A stretch of 64,000 bases of DNA from Pontiella sulfatireligans (GCF_900890705.1 NZ_CAAHFH010000001.1:186001-250000); one strand, 5' to 3'. Numbered from the stretch's first letter, positions 9,617 through 18,467 are shown. The notes: a model not told the origin generated them from the sequence alone. Made by a program: numbers and translations.

Positions 9617-11281
9617 ATGAAACAACGTTTAGCATATTCACTTGTTTGCATATTTTGCGTTCAACTGGTCGGTGCAGCGGAACAACCACAACATAAGGTT
9701 CAGGTGGTGGAGCGTGAACGGCCCGCGGAGTGGAGCAAGCTGGTTTCGGGCGGCCGGTTCATGGACCTATTTCAACCCATGCCGGATCTCGGGGGCATGA
9801 CCTCCGACACCTGGGGCGAAACCAACGTGGTGCCGCGCGACGTCAACAACGGCATCGAAGATCCTAAGTGGTCCTACTGGGGCGGAAACACACGCCTTGA
9901 GGCCGATGGGAAATATCATCTTTTGGTCGCCCGTTGGCCGGAGAATGCTCCGAAAGGACATATGTCGTGGAAAGAGTCTGTTGTGGTTCATGCCGTGTGC
10001 GACTCTCCATATGGCCCCTTCAAGGCCAAAGAAGAAATTGGCCCCGGACACAATCCAACGTGGTATGTAACCGAATCAGGAAAATATGTGCTCTACATTA
10101 TCGACGGCGCCTATTTTGCTGATTCCATTAACGGTCCATGGATCAAGTCGGAACTGGACTACGACAGCCGCGACCGCAAGGCCACGAAGCAGAAAAACTA
10201 TTTGGCCAACAACTCCTTCATCGAACGCGAAGACGGATCGTTCTTTCTGCTCAACCGGCATGGTCAGGCGTGGTTCAGTAAAGATGGAGTCTCCACCTAC
10301 CACCGGGTGACCGGTGAAAATGTATATCCTCTTGCTGAAGGGAAATACGAGGATCCGGTGGTCTGGAAGGATGATGTTCAATACCACCTGATCGTGAACG
10401 ATTGGATGGGGCGCATCGCTTGGTATCTGCGCTCCAAAGACGGCGTCAACTGGAAGGTTGAGCCGGGCGAAGCCTACGTGCCGGGAATCGCTGTTCACGA
10501 GAGTGGAGTCAAGGAGGACTGGTTTAAGTTTGAACGCGTACGCATGGTGCAGGATAAGTATGGGCGGGCCTATGCGGCCAATCTCGCAGTGATCGATGTG
10601 CTGAAGCACAGCGACCTGCCGAACGATAATCATAGCTCAAAACTGATTGTGGTCCCCATGATAACCAGTCGTTTGCTGACGGTGTTGAACAAGTATCCGC
10701 TCACGTCAATGCCGAAAACGGTTCGGGTTAAGATCCATGCGGAGCCTGGGTTTAATCCCCACACCGATGTGGAGGTGGACTCGTTGCGCTTCGGTGCTTC
10801 GGAAACGGTTAATTTTGGCGGTGGTTCCAAGGTTCGGAAAACCGAAAAAGACGGTGCCGACCTGATCGTATTCTTTGATGGGGAAGGGCATGGAGTTACG
10901 GAAGATAATTTTGCCGGAAAACTATTGGGGAAAAGCACCGACGGAAAACTGCTGTTCGGCTGGAGCCGGTTGCCGAAGGTGAAATACATCGAACCGATTC
11001 TTTCGTCTAAACTTCCAGTGTTTGGAAAAGACAAGATAGAGGTGGAAGTGCAGAACTTTGGCCAGGTTGCTTCCGTCGATGGCACCGTAACGGTGCTTCT
11101 GGACGATCAGGAAATTGCATCCGCATCCGTGTCGCCGCTCAAGCCGTTCGAAAAGACGGTCGTTACGCTGAAGACGTCAGGAAATAAGATCAAACCCGGA
11201 AAAAAATCCGTAACCGTTCGCACGGAAATCACTGGCCGGAAGCCGGAACTCCTGACGCGCGAGATGACTATTAAAAAGTAA
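9617..11281 (+). CDS. exported GH43-like five-bladed beta-propeller protein
   Basis: 554 residues; ATG 9617 follows AAGGAGAA. The signal peptide ends near VQLVGA. Blades are seen as WSYWGGNTRLEADGKYHLLVARW, VVVHAVCDSPYGPFK, GHNPTWYVTESGKYVLYIID, NNSFIEREDGSFFLLNR and KYEDPVVWKDDVQYHLIVND, the EDPxxW pattern typical of GH43/GH117-clan propellers. A C-terminal beta-sandwich of ~190 residues (MPKTVRVKIHAEPGFNPHTD; KIEVEVQNFGQVASVDGTV) has CARDB/Ig-like character. Probably hydrolyses a sugar end released by the neighbouring enzymes. It is the last intact gene of the first carbohydrate operon. Confidence 0.7.
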   Translation: MKQRLAYSLVCIFCVQLVGAAEQPQHKVQVVERERPAEWSKLVSGGRFMDLFQPMPDLGGMTSDTWGETNVVPRDVNNGIEDPKWSYWGGNTRLEADGKYHLLVARWPENAPKGHMSWKESVVVHAVCDSPYGPFKAKEEIGPGHNPTWYVTESGKYVLYIIDGAYFADSINGPWIKSELDYDSRDRKATKQKNYLANNSFIEREDGSFFLLNRHGQAWFSKDGVSTYHRVTGENVYPLAEGKYEDPVVWKDDVQYHLIVNDWMGRIAWYLRSKDGVNWKVEPGEAYVPGIAVHESGVKEDWFKFERVRMVQDKYGRAYAANLAVIDVLKHSDLPNDNHSSKLIVVPMITSRLLTVLNKYPLTSMPKTVRVKIHAEPGFNPHTDVEVDSLRFGASETVNFGGGSKVRKTEKDGADLIVFFDGEGHGVTEDNFAGKLLGKSTDGKLLFGWSRLPKVKYIEPILSSKLPVFGKDKIEVEVQNFGQVASVDGTVTVLLDDQEIASASVSPLKPFEKTVVTLKTSGNKIKPGKKSVTVRTEITGRKPELLTREMTIKK

Positions 11282-11377
11282 AACTAGCGCGTGCTTCCAT
11301 TCTGATGGAGCGCGCATCGTTTGGGTTTAGCACGCACCACACCGGGACGGGGTGCTGTAACGGCTCATACACGGGAT

Positions 11378-11505
11378 AGTTTTGACCGCAAAGACGCAAA
11401 AAAAACGAAGAATTGAGAATCAGGTGCGCCGATATAATGGCCACCAAGAGGCTCAAAAGGCACGAAAACCTGTAGTTCTTGTCTTTGTGGTTTTTCGGTG
11501 CGCAA
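11378..11505. repeat. interspersed 'GCAAAGACGCAAA / CACGAAGAGGC' repeat, copy 1
   Basis: The segment begins TTTTGACCGCAAAGACGC, continues with GGCCACCAAGAGGCTCAAAAGG and ends with GTCTTTGTGGTTTTTCGGTG. The two ends are imperfectly complementary, so the RNA or single strand could fold on itself. Related copies lie at 13441-13561 and 28514-28587. Repeats of this wording are common between genes in many environmental genomes. No coding role is seen. Confidence 0.55.
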
Positions 11506-11586
11506 TTGTTTTTCAATTGTGTGGCTAAACTCACAATATTTAGATGTCGGATCGATACAGATTAAACTATTACGTGTTGGCCGGTG

Positions 11587-11619
11587 CGGTAGGGACGGCT
11601 GGGACAGCCCGCCCTACCG
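11587..11619. repeat. REP-like hairpin (CGGTAGGG...CCCTACCG)
   Basis: CGGTAGGG at 11587-11594 pairs exactly with CCCTACCG at 11612-11619 around a GC-rich interior (ACGGCTGGGACAGCCCG). It is a compact palindromic intergenic repeat of REP type, with no poly-T tail to suggest a terminator. Confidence 0.55.
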
Positions 11620-11693
11620 AGATGGAGACGCTGGCCATGGTCCACATGCCCGGATTGGATGCCCTGCGTCCGGAAATCGTTAAGAAGTCCTAG

Positions 11694-13310
11694 CAGTCTG
11701 TCGGACTTAGCTTGCGAATAATATTTCAATATTCATGAGACTGTGCCAGTCTATGCCTGTCTTAACCAAAAGGAAGTGATGGCCACACGACTCAAGAACC
11801 TCGACCGCGACACCCCGATGCTGCTTCCGCCAGACCTGCGCGACTGGATTCCTCAGAAGCACATTGTGCATTTCCTGATCGATGCGGTGGACCGGCTTCC
11901 CGCTGGAGACTTCCGCTTCAACCTTCGGGGAACTGGCGACGAGCAGTATCCGCCGCGCATGATGCTGACTCTGCTGATCTATTGCTACGCCACGGGCCGC
12001 TTCTCCTCGCGCGGGATCGAGGATGCGACCTGGTCGGACGTCATCGTTCGCTACATCTGCGGCGGCAGCCTGCATCCCGATCACGACACGATCTGTGCCT
12101 TTCGCCGCACGAACCGCGAGCTGTTCGAAAAGGCTTTTGTACGGGTGCTGCTCATGGCGCAGGAAACCGCCGGTCTCAAAAAGGTCGGCACCGTGAGCGT
12201 CGATGGCACCAAGATCAAAGCCAGTGCCAGCAAGCATTCCGCTGTCAGCTACAAGCATGCCGGCGAGCAGGTCGAACTGCTGCGCAAGGAAGTCGAACAA
12301 CTCGCCGCCAAAGCCGAGCAGGTCGATAACGTCCCGCTTGATGACGGGCTGAGCATCCCGGACGAAATCGTCCGGCGCGAAGACCGCATCAAGAGCCTGG
12401 AGCACGCCCGGGCAGTGATCAAGGCGCGCTACGAAGAGGAGCGCAAACAAAAACAGGCCGAGTACGAAGAGAAGAAAACGGCCTTCGAGGAAAAGCGTAA
12501 AAACAAGAAACCGCGGGGAAAAGAACCTAAACCTCCATCCGCAGAGCCGCCGGATAAGAAGCAATACAATTTTACCGACCCCGAAAGCCGCATCATGAAG
12601 GCCGGCAACGGCAGCCACTTCGAACAGGCCTACAACGCGCAGGCCGCTGTAGACACCGAAACCTATCTCATCGTTGGTCAGCTCGTCACCGATGCGCCCA
12701 ATGACAAAGAGCAGCTCAATCCTGTTCTCGCAAGCATTCCTGAGGAAGCGGCCACTCCGGAAAGCGTATTGACCGATACCGGCTTCTCCAGTGAGAAGGC
12801 CGTCAAAGACGCCGAAACCGGTGGCGGGCCGACGGTGTACAGCGCCATGGCCAAAGGCTCGCACCACGTCAGCGTTGCCGACCTCGAGAAGCAACCGCTG
12901 CCGACCCCGCCGCCACCTGGCGCACCCATCAAGGAACAGATGGCCTACCGTCTCAAGACCCCCGAAGGGAAGGCGCTCTACAAGCAGCGCAAGCAAACCG
13001 TCGAACCCGTTTTCGGGGTTATCAAGGAAGTGCTCGGCTTCCGCCGCTTCTCGATGAGGGGGAAGGAGAAAGCCGAAACCGAATGGAGCCTCGTCTGCCT
13101 CAGTTACAATCTAAAGAAAATATTCAAGCTCATGGCGGCGCGTGCCCCGAAACACCCGGCGGCAACCGCAAAACAGCACGCCAATGCACTGTCGGCACAT
13201 TTTCGGGCGTATTTTCAGACATTTTCTTGCTTCGCCCGGCCTTTGCCTCTTTTACTTGATAAGTTCATGCCGGGATGTCGCCAGTGCGGGGTTCTAACTC
13301 CGACAGACTG
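11694..13310 (+). mobile_element. IS1182-family insertion sequence, complete
   Basis: The left end CAGTCTGTCGGACTTAG (11694-11710) is an inverted copy of the right end CTAACTCCGACAGACTG (13294-13310), 16 of 17 bases matching. Both ends are flanked by CTAG (11690-11693 and 13311-13314), consistent with duplication of a 4-bp palindromic target as known for this family. One transposase gene fills the element. The last codon of that gene uses the flanking TAG as its stop. Confidence 0.85.
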
Positions 13311-13314
13311 CTAG
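11779..13314 (+). CDS. IS1182-family transposase
   Basis: 511 residues from ATG 11779, chosen because AAAAGGAAG lies just upstream; ATG 11743 is in frame but has no RBS. The N-terminal DUF772-type domain is visible (LLPPDLRDWIPQKHIVHFL; RMMLTLLIYCYATGRFSSR; LHPDHDTICAFRRTN). The first catalytic Asp is in VGTVSVDGTKIKASAS, the second in VLTDTGFSSEKAV, and the Glu in KQTVEPVFGVIKEVLGFRRF. A Lys/Glu-rich coiled segment separates the first two. It is intact, so the element could be active. The stop codon TAG comes from the target site duplication outside the element's inverted repeat. Confidence 0.93.
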   Translation: MATRLKNLDRDTPMLLPPDLRDWIPQKHIVHFLIDAVDRLPAGDFRFNLRGTGDEQYPPRMMLTLLIYCYATGRFSSRGIEDATWSDVIVRYICGGSLHPDHDTICAFRRTNRELFEKAFVRVLLMAQETAGLKKVGTVSVDGTKIKASASKHSAVSYKHAGEQVELLRKEVEQLAAKAEQVDNVPLDDGLSIPDEIVRREDRIKSLEHARAVIKARYEEERKQKQAEYEEKKTAFEEKRKNKKPRGKEPKPPSAEPPDKKQYNFTDPESRIMKAGNGSHFEQAYNAQAAVDTETYLIVGQLVTDAPNDKEQLNPVLASIPEEAATPESVLTDTGFSSEKAVKDAETGGGPTVYSAMAKGSHHVSVADLEKQPLPTPPPPGAPIKEQMAYRLKTPEGKALYKQRKQTVEPVFGVIKEVLGFRRFSMRGKEKAETEWSLVCLSYNLKKIFKLMAARAPKHPAATAKQHANALSAHFRAYFQTFSCFARPLPLLLDKFMPGCRQCGVLTPTDC

Positions 13315-13617
13315 GGAGCAGACCAGCGCTAGGCCTCCCTGAAAAAGGGAAAGAAGAAATAGCGATAAAGGACTGGTGCCTTTGGTCTCGTGACCAACCC
13401 CCTTCACACGAGCAGGGCTTCCGGTGTTTGAAAAACTATTAACCGCGATAGAACACACAGAACGCAAAATGAACCACCGAATACACGAAATAGTTTTGAC
13501 CGCAGTCGCAAAGGGCGGAAACTGGTTCAATCTTTGTTTCTTCGCGTTTTCGCGGTCAAAAAAGAATTCGCCTGTAGCAATTTAGGCTGGGGGATCATCT
13601 GTGCTGTTTGCATTGCA
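13315..13617. repeat. intergenic repeats between IS1182 and the broken sulfatase
   Basis: No gene is seen. Around 13441-13561 lies another copy of the interspersed repeat: TTTTGACCGC (13494-13503) and GCGGTCAAAA (near 13551-13560) form inverted ends around CGCAAAGGGCGGAAAC and TTCTTCGCGTTTTC. The sulfatase reading frame becomes recognisable only from about 13618. Confidence 0.45.
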
Positions 13618-13915
13618 TTCGGGGCGCCAAAGAAATATATGGATCTTTACGCCGGCGTTGAATTGCCGCCGATTCCTCACCCGGAGAAACCGGAAGGCCG
13701 GATAACGTGGCATGGCTCCAGCGAATTCAACTCCTACAACCGCTGGAATAAGGATCCCCGGAAAGACGCGGCATTCGCCACCGAAGTGCGGCGCCACTAT
13801 GCCGCCTGCGTCAGCTATGCAGATAAACATGTCGGTGATATTCTGGCAAAACTGGGTAAACGCCTCTTCTTTCACCCCGTAGTCAGCTCCGGCAAAGCCT
13901 GATAATTTGTCAGGC

Positions 13916-14245
13916 ATGGATACGAATGAAAACAATGTGTCGGGGCGGGCTTCCTATACGGAGGAAGAACGCCGGGAACTGATCGAGGAGTTTAATTCAG
14001 CGGGGCTGACCCAGGCGGCGTTTTGCCGGGAATGGAGCATCAACCCGAAAACGCTGGCCCGTTGGCTGCGAATTGAACGTCAGGAATCTGAGGTTGCTTT
14101 TTGCGAGGTGGAAGTTCAGCCCGGACCTCCTGAGATAGATGAACTGAAGATCTTTCTGCCGAACGGGATTGAGGTTCAGCTTCCAATTCCGTCACTGAAT
14201 GAACTCGGTATGGTTCTGCGGGAGGCTGCCGGATGTTTGGATTAA
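13916..14245 (+). CDS. tnpA: IS66 accessory protein TnpA
   Basis: About 109 residues from ATG 13916; a TTG at 13907 is an alternative. The N-terminus is a helix-turn-helix DNA-binding segment (YTEEERRELIEEFNSAGLTQ then AAFCREWSINPKTLARWLR) typical of the IS66 OrfA protein. The C-terminal part (IFLPNGIEVQLP) is also typical. It overlaps tnpB by 13 bp, suggesting translational coupling. TnpA is required with TnpB for transposition in studied IS66 elements. Confidence 0.9.
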   Translation: MDTNENNVSGRASYTEEERRELIEEFNSAGLTQAAFCREWSINPKTLARWLRIERQESEVAFCEVEVQPGPPEIDELKIFLPNGIEVQLPIPSLNELGMVLREAAGCLD

Positions 14246-14580
14246 GTAATTCAATCCGGGTATTTCTGGCGGTTGAGCCGGTGGATCTGCGTAAGAGCTT
14301 CAACGGATTGCACTGTGTAGTGCAGGATAGGTTAAATGAAGATCCGTGTTCGGGCACATTGTTTGTGTTTACGAACCGACGGAAAAACCGGATCAAGACG
14401 CTGTACTGGGATGGTACCGGCATGTGGGTTGCTATCAAGCGGCTTGAAAAGGGCTGTTTCAGTTGGCCTCAAGGCGTTGGCGCAGATGAAAAGCTTAGTC
14501 TTGCTCCGGAAGCGCTGGCCCTGCTGCTCGATGGAGTTGATCTAAAACAAGGCTCGCTCAAACCTTGGTATCAGCGCTGA
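14233..14580 (+). CDS. tnpB: IS66 accessory protein TnpB
   Basis: 115 residues, opening MFGLSNSIRVFLAVEPVDLR followed by KSFNGL, then LFVFTNRRKNRIKTLYWDGTGMWVAIKRLEKG, the hallmark of the IS66 Orf2 (TnpB) family. Its biochemical role is not fully known. Here the protein ends KPWYQR and TGA; in copy 2 a substitution creates a TAA directly after KPW, three residues earlier. Confidence 0.93.
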   Translation: MFGLSNSIRVFLAVEPVDLRKSFNGLHCVVQDRLNEDPCSGTLFVFTNRRKNRIKTLYWDGTGMWVAIKRLEKGCFSWPQGVGADEKLSLAPEALALLLDGVDLKQGSLKPWYQR

Positions 14581-14635
14581 TTTTTTTTGCATTTTCCATC
14601 AGGTTGGTGCCGCATTTTCAACGTGTTTTGGTATA

Positions 14636-16168
14636 ATGTACGGCATGAATTTTAACCGGGAAAATTTTGATCTGATGGTAAAGGAGCGGACGTCTCTGAA
14701 TGCCGAAAACACTCAGCTCAAAACCGAAGTTAAACTGCTTAATGAGAAAGTTCAGTATCTGCTGAAAAAACTGTTCGGGCGCAGTTCCGAAAAGTTAAGC
14801 CCGGATCAGATGGAACTACTGCTCGATGAACTGCAGGAAGCCCAAGAGGCTCTGGAAATAGCGGAAGAGGCCGAACAGGATGATTCAGAGCCGGTTGAGT
14901 CCCGTCGAGGAAAGCGCAAGCCGCTCAAGGAACGGGTCCCGGAAGACCTGCCGGTTGAGCAGGTGATCATCATTCCCGATGAGGTTCAGGGAAATCCTGG
15001 TCGCTATAAAAAAATCGGGGAGGAAAAAGTACGGGAGCTCGACGTTGTTCCGACCCGGTATTTTATCCGTGAAATCATTCGAGAAAAGTTTATTGAGATT
15101 GATAACCGTGAAGTGCCGCCGCTGATCGCACCAGCTCCGGCAAGACTGATTCCAAACAGCTATGCTTCTGCCGGTCTGCTCCTACAGATCATTCTGAGCA
15201 AATATTGCGACCATCTTCCGCTCTACCGTCAGGAACAGGTTTTAAAATACCGCCACGGCATCGAAATCAGCCGCAAAACCATGGGCAACTGGATGTATCT
15301 TATCGCCGACTGGTTAACGTTGATCTACGAAGCACTGAGAAATGAAATCCGGCAAAGTGAGTATATTCAGGCCGACGAAACTTTTATCAAATACCAAGAC
15401 CCGAAAAAGGACCATTGTCCCAATGGATACCTATGGGCCTATCACAGTCCAGGCGTTGGAGTGCTCTTTGAATGGTTTCCGAGTCGTGCTGCATCATGTC
15501 TTGATTCGATGCTGACAGATTACGCCGGTCTTCTGCAAAGCGATGGATACGGTTCTTATCCGTCATGGCTGAACGACCCGGCTCATGAACAGGAAAAGGG
15601 AAATATTATTCATGCCTGCTGCTGGGCACATGCCCGGCGTAAATTTCATGAGGCCGGGGATTCAATCAGCCGGAAAATTATCAAACTCATTGCGAAGCTC
15701 TATCGCAACGAAACCACGTTGCGCAAACAACCGGAGCTCGACCGGGCAACCTATCGGCAGGAACACTCTGCTCCAGTGCTTAATGAAATAAAAACCATTC
15801 TGGATCGTGAACAGAAAAAACAACTGCCCAAAAGCAAGCTCGGAGAAGCTATCAGCTATACCCTCAAACGCTGGGACAGCCTGAACCTGTTTCTTGAGCA
15901 CGGGAAGCTGGAAATCGACAATAACCTTGTCGAAAATGCCATCAGGCCCACGGCCATCGGCAAGAAAAACTTCCTCTTCTTCGGCAGCCCCCGATCCGGT
16001 CAGGATAGCGCCATCATATACAGTCTCATCGAAACCTGCCGAAAACTCGACATCAACCCCGCCGACTATTTGCGGGATGTGCTCGAAGCCCTTCCAACCA
16101 TGGGACAGAACGAAGCTGCCAGCTGGACTCCGGCTCAATGGAACTCATCCCGCGCACAGTCAGCATAA
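14636..16168 (+). CDS. tnpC: IS66 transposase TnpC
   Basis: 510 residues from ATG 14636 (ATG 14645 is an alternative; neither has a clear RBS). The N-terminus is a leucine-zipper-like coil (LNAENTQLKTEVKLLNEKVQ then YLLKKLFGRSSEKL), followed by an acidic linker. The DDE core follows, with YIQADETFIKYQDPKKD (first Asp), LLQSDGYGSYPSWL (second Asp) and a C-terminal helix with IDNNLVENAIRPTAIGKKNF (Glu). The C-terminal IS66 domain ends near LPTMGQNE. It looks intact. It is the DDE transposase that cuts and joins the element ends. Confidence 0.94.
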   Translation: MYGMNFNRENFDLMVKERTSLNAENTQLKTEVKLLNEKVQYLLKKLFGRSSEKLSPDQMELLLDELQEAQEALEIAEEAEQDDSEPVESRRGKRKPLKERVPEDLPVEQVIIIPDEVQGNPGRYKKIGEEKVRELDVVPTRYFIREIIREKFIEIDNREVPPLIAPAPARLIPNSYASAGLLLQIILSKYCDHLPLYRQEQVLKYRHGIEISRKTMGNWMYLIADWLTLIYEALRNEIRQSEYIQADETFIKYQDPKKDHCPNGYLWAYHSPGVGVLFEWFPSRAASCLDSMLTDYAGLLQSDGYGSYPSWLNDPAHEQEKGNIIHACCWAHARRKFHEAGDSISRKIIKLIAKLYRNETTLRKQPELDRATYRQEHSAPVLNEIKTILDREQKKQLPKSKLGEAISYTLKRWDSLNLFLEHGKLEIDNNLVENAIRPTAIGKKNFLFFGSPRSGQDSAIIYSLIETCRKLDINPADYLRDVLEALPTMGQNEAASWTPAQWNSSRAQSA

Positions 16169-16398
16169 ATGCTGTCAAGTGGGTGAACGAACAGACGCAT
16201 ACAAAACTGGCGGCAACCGGTGCGGACAAAGACACCATCATTATTCTGTGGGGCGATCACGGCTGGCACCTTGGCGAACATTCAATCTGGGGCAAGCACA
16301 GCTTGTTTGAAGAGTCCCTGCGCTCGCCGTTGATTGTTTATTATCCAGGGATTGGAAATCCTGGAGCAAAAACCGATGTTGTGGTTTCTGGAAGCGTT

Positions 16399-16885
16399 TT
16401 TTTGATTGTTAAAATTTAGGTATGTGGCCTCCACGTCCGGTCCGTATAGACTGGACTTTTCAGACCAATGAAAGGAGACCACACAATGGATAACGTATCA
16501 CTGATCGAACTACTGGCACAAGCCGAGGATTCCGAGGCTGGAGCAGCGGTTGAATCATTTCTTCGAATGGTGGCACGAACGGGATCTGAGAAAGGCTGAC
16601 TACGTTGTACTCATGCTCGACGGCATCGGACTTGGCAACGATCTCTGTGCCGTCGTAGCACTGGGTATTACGGTTGAAGGCGAGAATCATATCCTGGACT
16701 TTCAAATCGGTGCATCAGAAAATTTAGAGGTCTGCGCCGATCTGCTTAACCGCATTGAGGAGCGCGGCTTTAACCCTAAACGTCGATTGCTGGCTGTCAC
16801 AGACGGTTCAAAAGCCTTGCGTAACAGCATCCGAAAGAAATGGCCTGAAGCGGTCATTCAGCGGTGTCTGATCCATACACGGACG
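16399..16885 (+). pseudogene. IS256-family (Mutator-type) transposase remnant with internal deletion
   Basis: ATG 16486, with a good RBS (AAAGGAGA), starts MDNVSLIELLAQAEDSEAGA, then stops. In another frame from ~16535 the catalytic core continues: FFEWWHERDLRKADYVVLML then DGIGLGND (first Asp), RRLLAVTDGSKALRNSIRKK (second Asp) and AVIQRCLIHTRTR. Several hundred bases between the two parts and the whole C-terminus with the catalytic Glu are missing. Upstream GTGGCCTCCACGTCCGGTCC may be the left end of the original element. It truncates the sulfatase on one side and abuts a beta-helix fragment on the other. Confidence 0.8.
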
Positions 16886-17316
16886 AGACTTTTAAAGACA
16901 ACGTCTTTTTAATTGAAAAAACAGTTAAAGGTGCGTTGTTTGCCAATAACGTTGTTTATACCGTGGGGAATATCGTTCATAACCGGGAAAAAAGTGATGA
17001 TGCGGTTTCGGGTGATGCGCAGAAAAACAACCTTGTCTTTTTTAAGAACAATCTGTTTAGAAGGGAGTTTGCGTGGATGAGCGATCCATTTACCGTGACG
17101 GGGACGGTGGTTGCCGATCCCGCGTTCGTTAGAGCAGGCGGGGATTCAATCGAAGATTATATTCCGAAAAACAAGCAAGCATGCTCGACGGGAATTGCAC
17201 TACAAAAGCTGCCGAGTGATGAGGTGGGGTTGATGGGCGGATTTGACTTGAAATATGACCTGTTCGGCAATGAGATTGATTTATCGAAGCCATTTATTGG
17301 GGCGATAAAACCCTGA
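16886..17316 (+). pseudogene. C-terminal fragment of a beta-helix polysaccharide-active protein
   Basis: The frame reads DETFKDNVFLIEKTVKGALF then ANNVVYTVGN, later FFKNNLFRREFAWMSDPFTV, and ends LMGGFDLKYDLFGNEIDLSK PFIGAIKP before TGA at 17316. The last part is the characteristic tail of right-handed beta-helix lyases/hydrolases in such loci. The N-terminus is gone at the junction with the IS256 remnant (~16880). It has no start signal of its own and is unlikely to be expressed. Confidence 0.65.
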
Positions 17317-17439
17317 TGAAAGAACCTTTCAAATGAGGGGTACATGAAGGCGTGCTCTCATTCCTAAATCACAAGTTGAAATCATTTACTACCTACTCGG
17401 ATTTATGTGAGAGAGAATGGATTATTTGGGGTAGGTTCA

Positions 17440-18160
17440 GATCAATCCTTTGCGGATGGCCACCGCCACATTGGTATTCAGGATTGGTTTTGGGCGGCCT
17501 ATCTAATGGCGATGCATACCCCCGGGTTCAGCGCCAAGCAGCTGGAGCGATAACTTGGATGCCAGTACAGAACTGCATGGTTTATGCTGCGCCGCTTGCG
17601 ACGGTCAATGATGCACGATCCAAACTAACAGGGGTCGTGGAGGTCGATGAAACGATCGTAGGAGGCCCCGTCAAGGGACAGCGAGGCCGTGGGGTAACTG
17701 CGGCGCCAACCAAAACATTGGCCTTCGGGGCCGTTCAAATGGTTGGATACATCGACAAACATGGCCAGGCCACTGAGCGGGCAGGACGCATTCGTTTATG
17801 TATCACAGGAAGAGCCGACGAGAAATCAATCGAGCGATTTCTGGACCAGAATGTAGATGGCGGATCGATGATTAGAACGGATGGCTGGAAGGGGTATTCA
17901 AAAACGGCTCTTTCGAACTATCACCACGGGGAATCCTCAGAAATAAGGGCAACGACGCACATCCATCGATTTTCGGCAATCTCAAGACCTGGATCAATGG
18001 TACGCATCATGGGGTTGATCCGAAATACCTACAGACTTATCTCGACGAATTTACATTTCGATTCAATCGCCGAAAAACACCCATGGCCGCTTTTCAAACA
18101 CTTCTGGGGATCGCTACTCAAAAAGCCCCACAAACATTGACCGATTTAAAGAACCCTTAG
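17440..18160 (+). pseudogene. IS1595-family (ISXO2-like) transposase remnant, frameshifted
   Basis: Three reading frames together spell an IS1595 transposase. IQDWFWAAYLMAMHTPGFSA then KQLER comes first, and then CQYRTAWFMLRRLRRSM. The DDE core follows with GVVEVDETIVGGPVKGQRGR and IRTDGWKGYSK. It ends FGNLKTWINGTHHGVDPKYL then QTYLDEFTFRFNRRKTPMAA before TAG at 18158-18160. At least two frameshifts and an in-frame stop after KQLER show it is dead. No clear terminal inverted repeats were identified. Confidence 0.8.
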
Positions 18161-18196
18161 TCAAATGCATAGGCATGAAATGCAAATCTCTCCGGA

Positions 18197-18467
18197 TTGT
18201 TGCAATCCTTTGGCCGAATGGAACTCTACTGCTACGATCGCTCGCTCAAAGAGAACGGGTTTGAGACCGCCGGCTTTAACTGGAGCCGTCGCAATGGAAT
18301 TACAACTCCAGATATACCGGTTAAGAATAATCGGTTGGTCAGTCGGTATTATGGAACTATTGGCGCAAATTTTGCCAATGGCGCATCCCTGGATCATAAA
18401 AATGGATTATTTGCCACACAGATTGATAATGGGGCTGATTCAAAACGTCTGGCGTTTCCAGGATGTT
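18197..18467 (+). pseudogene. unidentified gene fragment
   Basis: An open stretch reads MELYCYDRSLKENGFETAGF, NWSRRNGITTPDIPVKNNRL and YYGTIGANFANGASLDHKNG before running into the 125-bp repeat at 18468. It looks like real protein sequence by its composition but I do not recognise the family. It has no RBS and both ends are artificial. It is probably another remnant of the carbohydrate locus. Confidence 0.35.

Larger units (their letters stand above)
11282..11693. other. intergenic region of repeats at the end of operon 1
   Basis: No convincing gene. It holds an imperfect GC-rich hairpin just after the stop codon (about 11287-11320), copies of two interspersed repeats (listed separately) and, near 11620-11690, a short open stretch ending at the IS1182 target CTAG (METLAMVHMPGLD...), which may be a gene remnant interrupted by the insertion element. 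Confidence 0.5.
13856..16202 (+). mobile_element. IS66-family insertion sequence, complete copy 1
   Basis: The left end GTAAACGCCTCTTCTTTCAC begins at 13856; the right end finishes ACAGACGCATAC at 16202, and the terminal 23 bases match as an imperfect inverted repeat (about 17 of 23). The element is flanked by a perfect 8-bp direct repeat AAAACTGG (13848-13855 and 16203-16210), the target-duplication length typical of IS66. It carries tnpA, tnpB and tnpC in order. The left boundary is confirmed by the second copy at 63041, which starts at the same base. Confidence 0.95.
13618..16398 (+). pseudogene. S1-family (iduronate-2-sulfatase-like) sulfatase, split by IS66 and truncated at both ends
   Basis: Segment A (13618-13855) encodes GAPKKYMDLYAGVELPP through YADKHVGDILAK. 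Segment B (16203-16398) encodes AATGADKDTIIILWGDHGWH, LGEHSIWGKHSLFEESLRSP and LIVYYPGIGNPGAKTDVVV. Removing the IS66 element with one copy of its 8-bp target duplication fuses them in frame as DILAKLAATGADKD. The wording matches the middle of S1 sulfatases related to iduronate-2-sulfatase. The N-terminal third with the formylglycine Cys is missing, and the C-terminus is lost at an IS256 remnant. It therefore cannot make an active sulfatase. It probably once belonged to the same carbohydrate locus as genes 1-11281. Confidence 0.88.

Noticed and set aside
11707..12996. 429-codon ORF opposite the IS1182 transposase
   Set aside because: Antisense shadow of the transposase gene with Leu/Arg-rich content and no domain.
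13534..13617. Start of the sulfatase fragment gene at 13534
   Set aside because: The residues before GAPKKYMDLY do not look like a sulfatase and overlap an interspersed repeat; the gene is N-terminally truncated.
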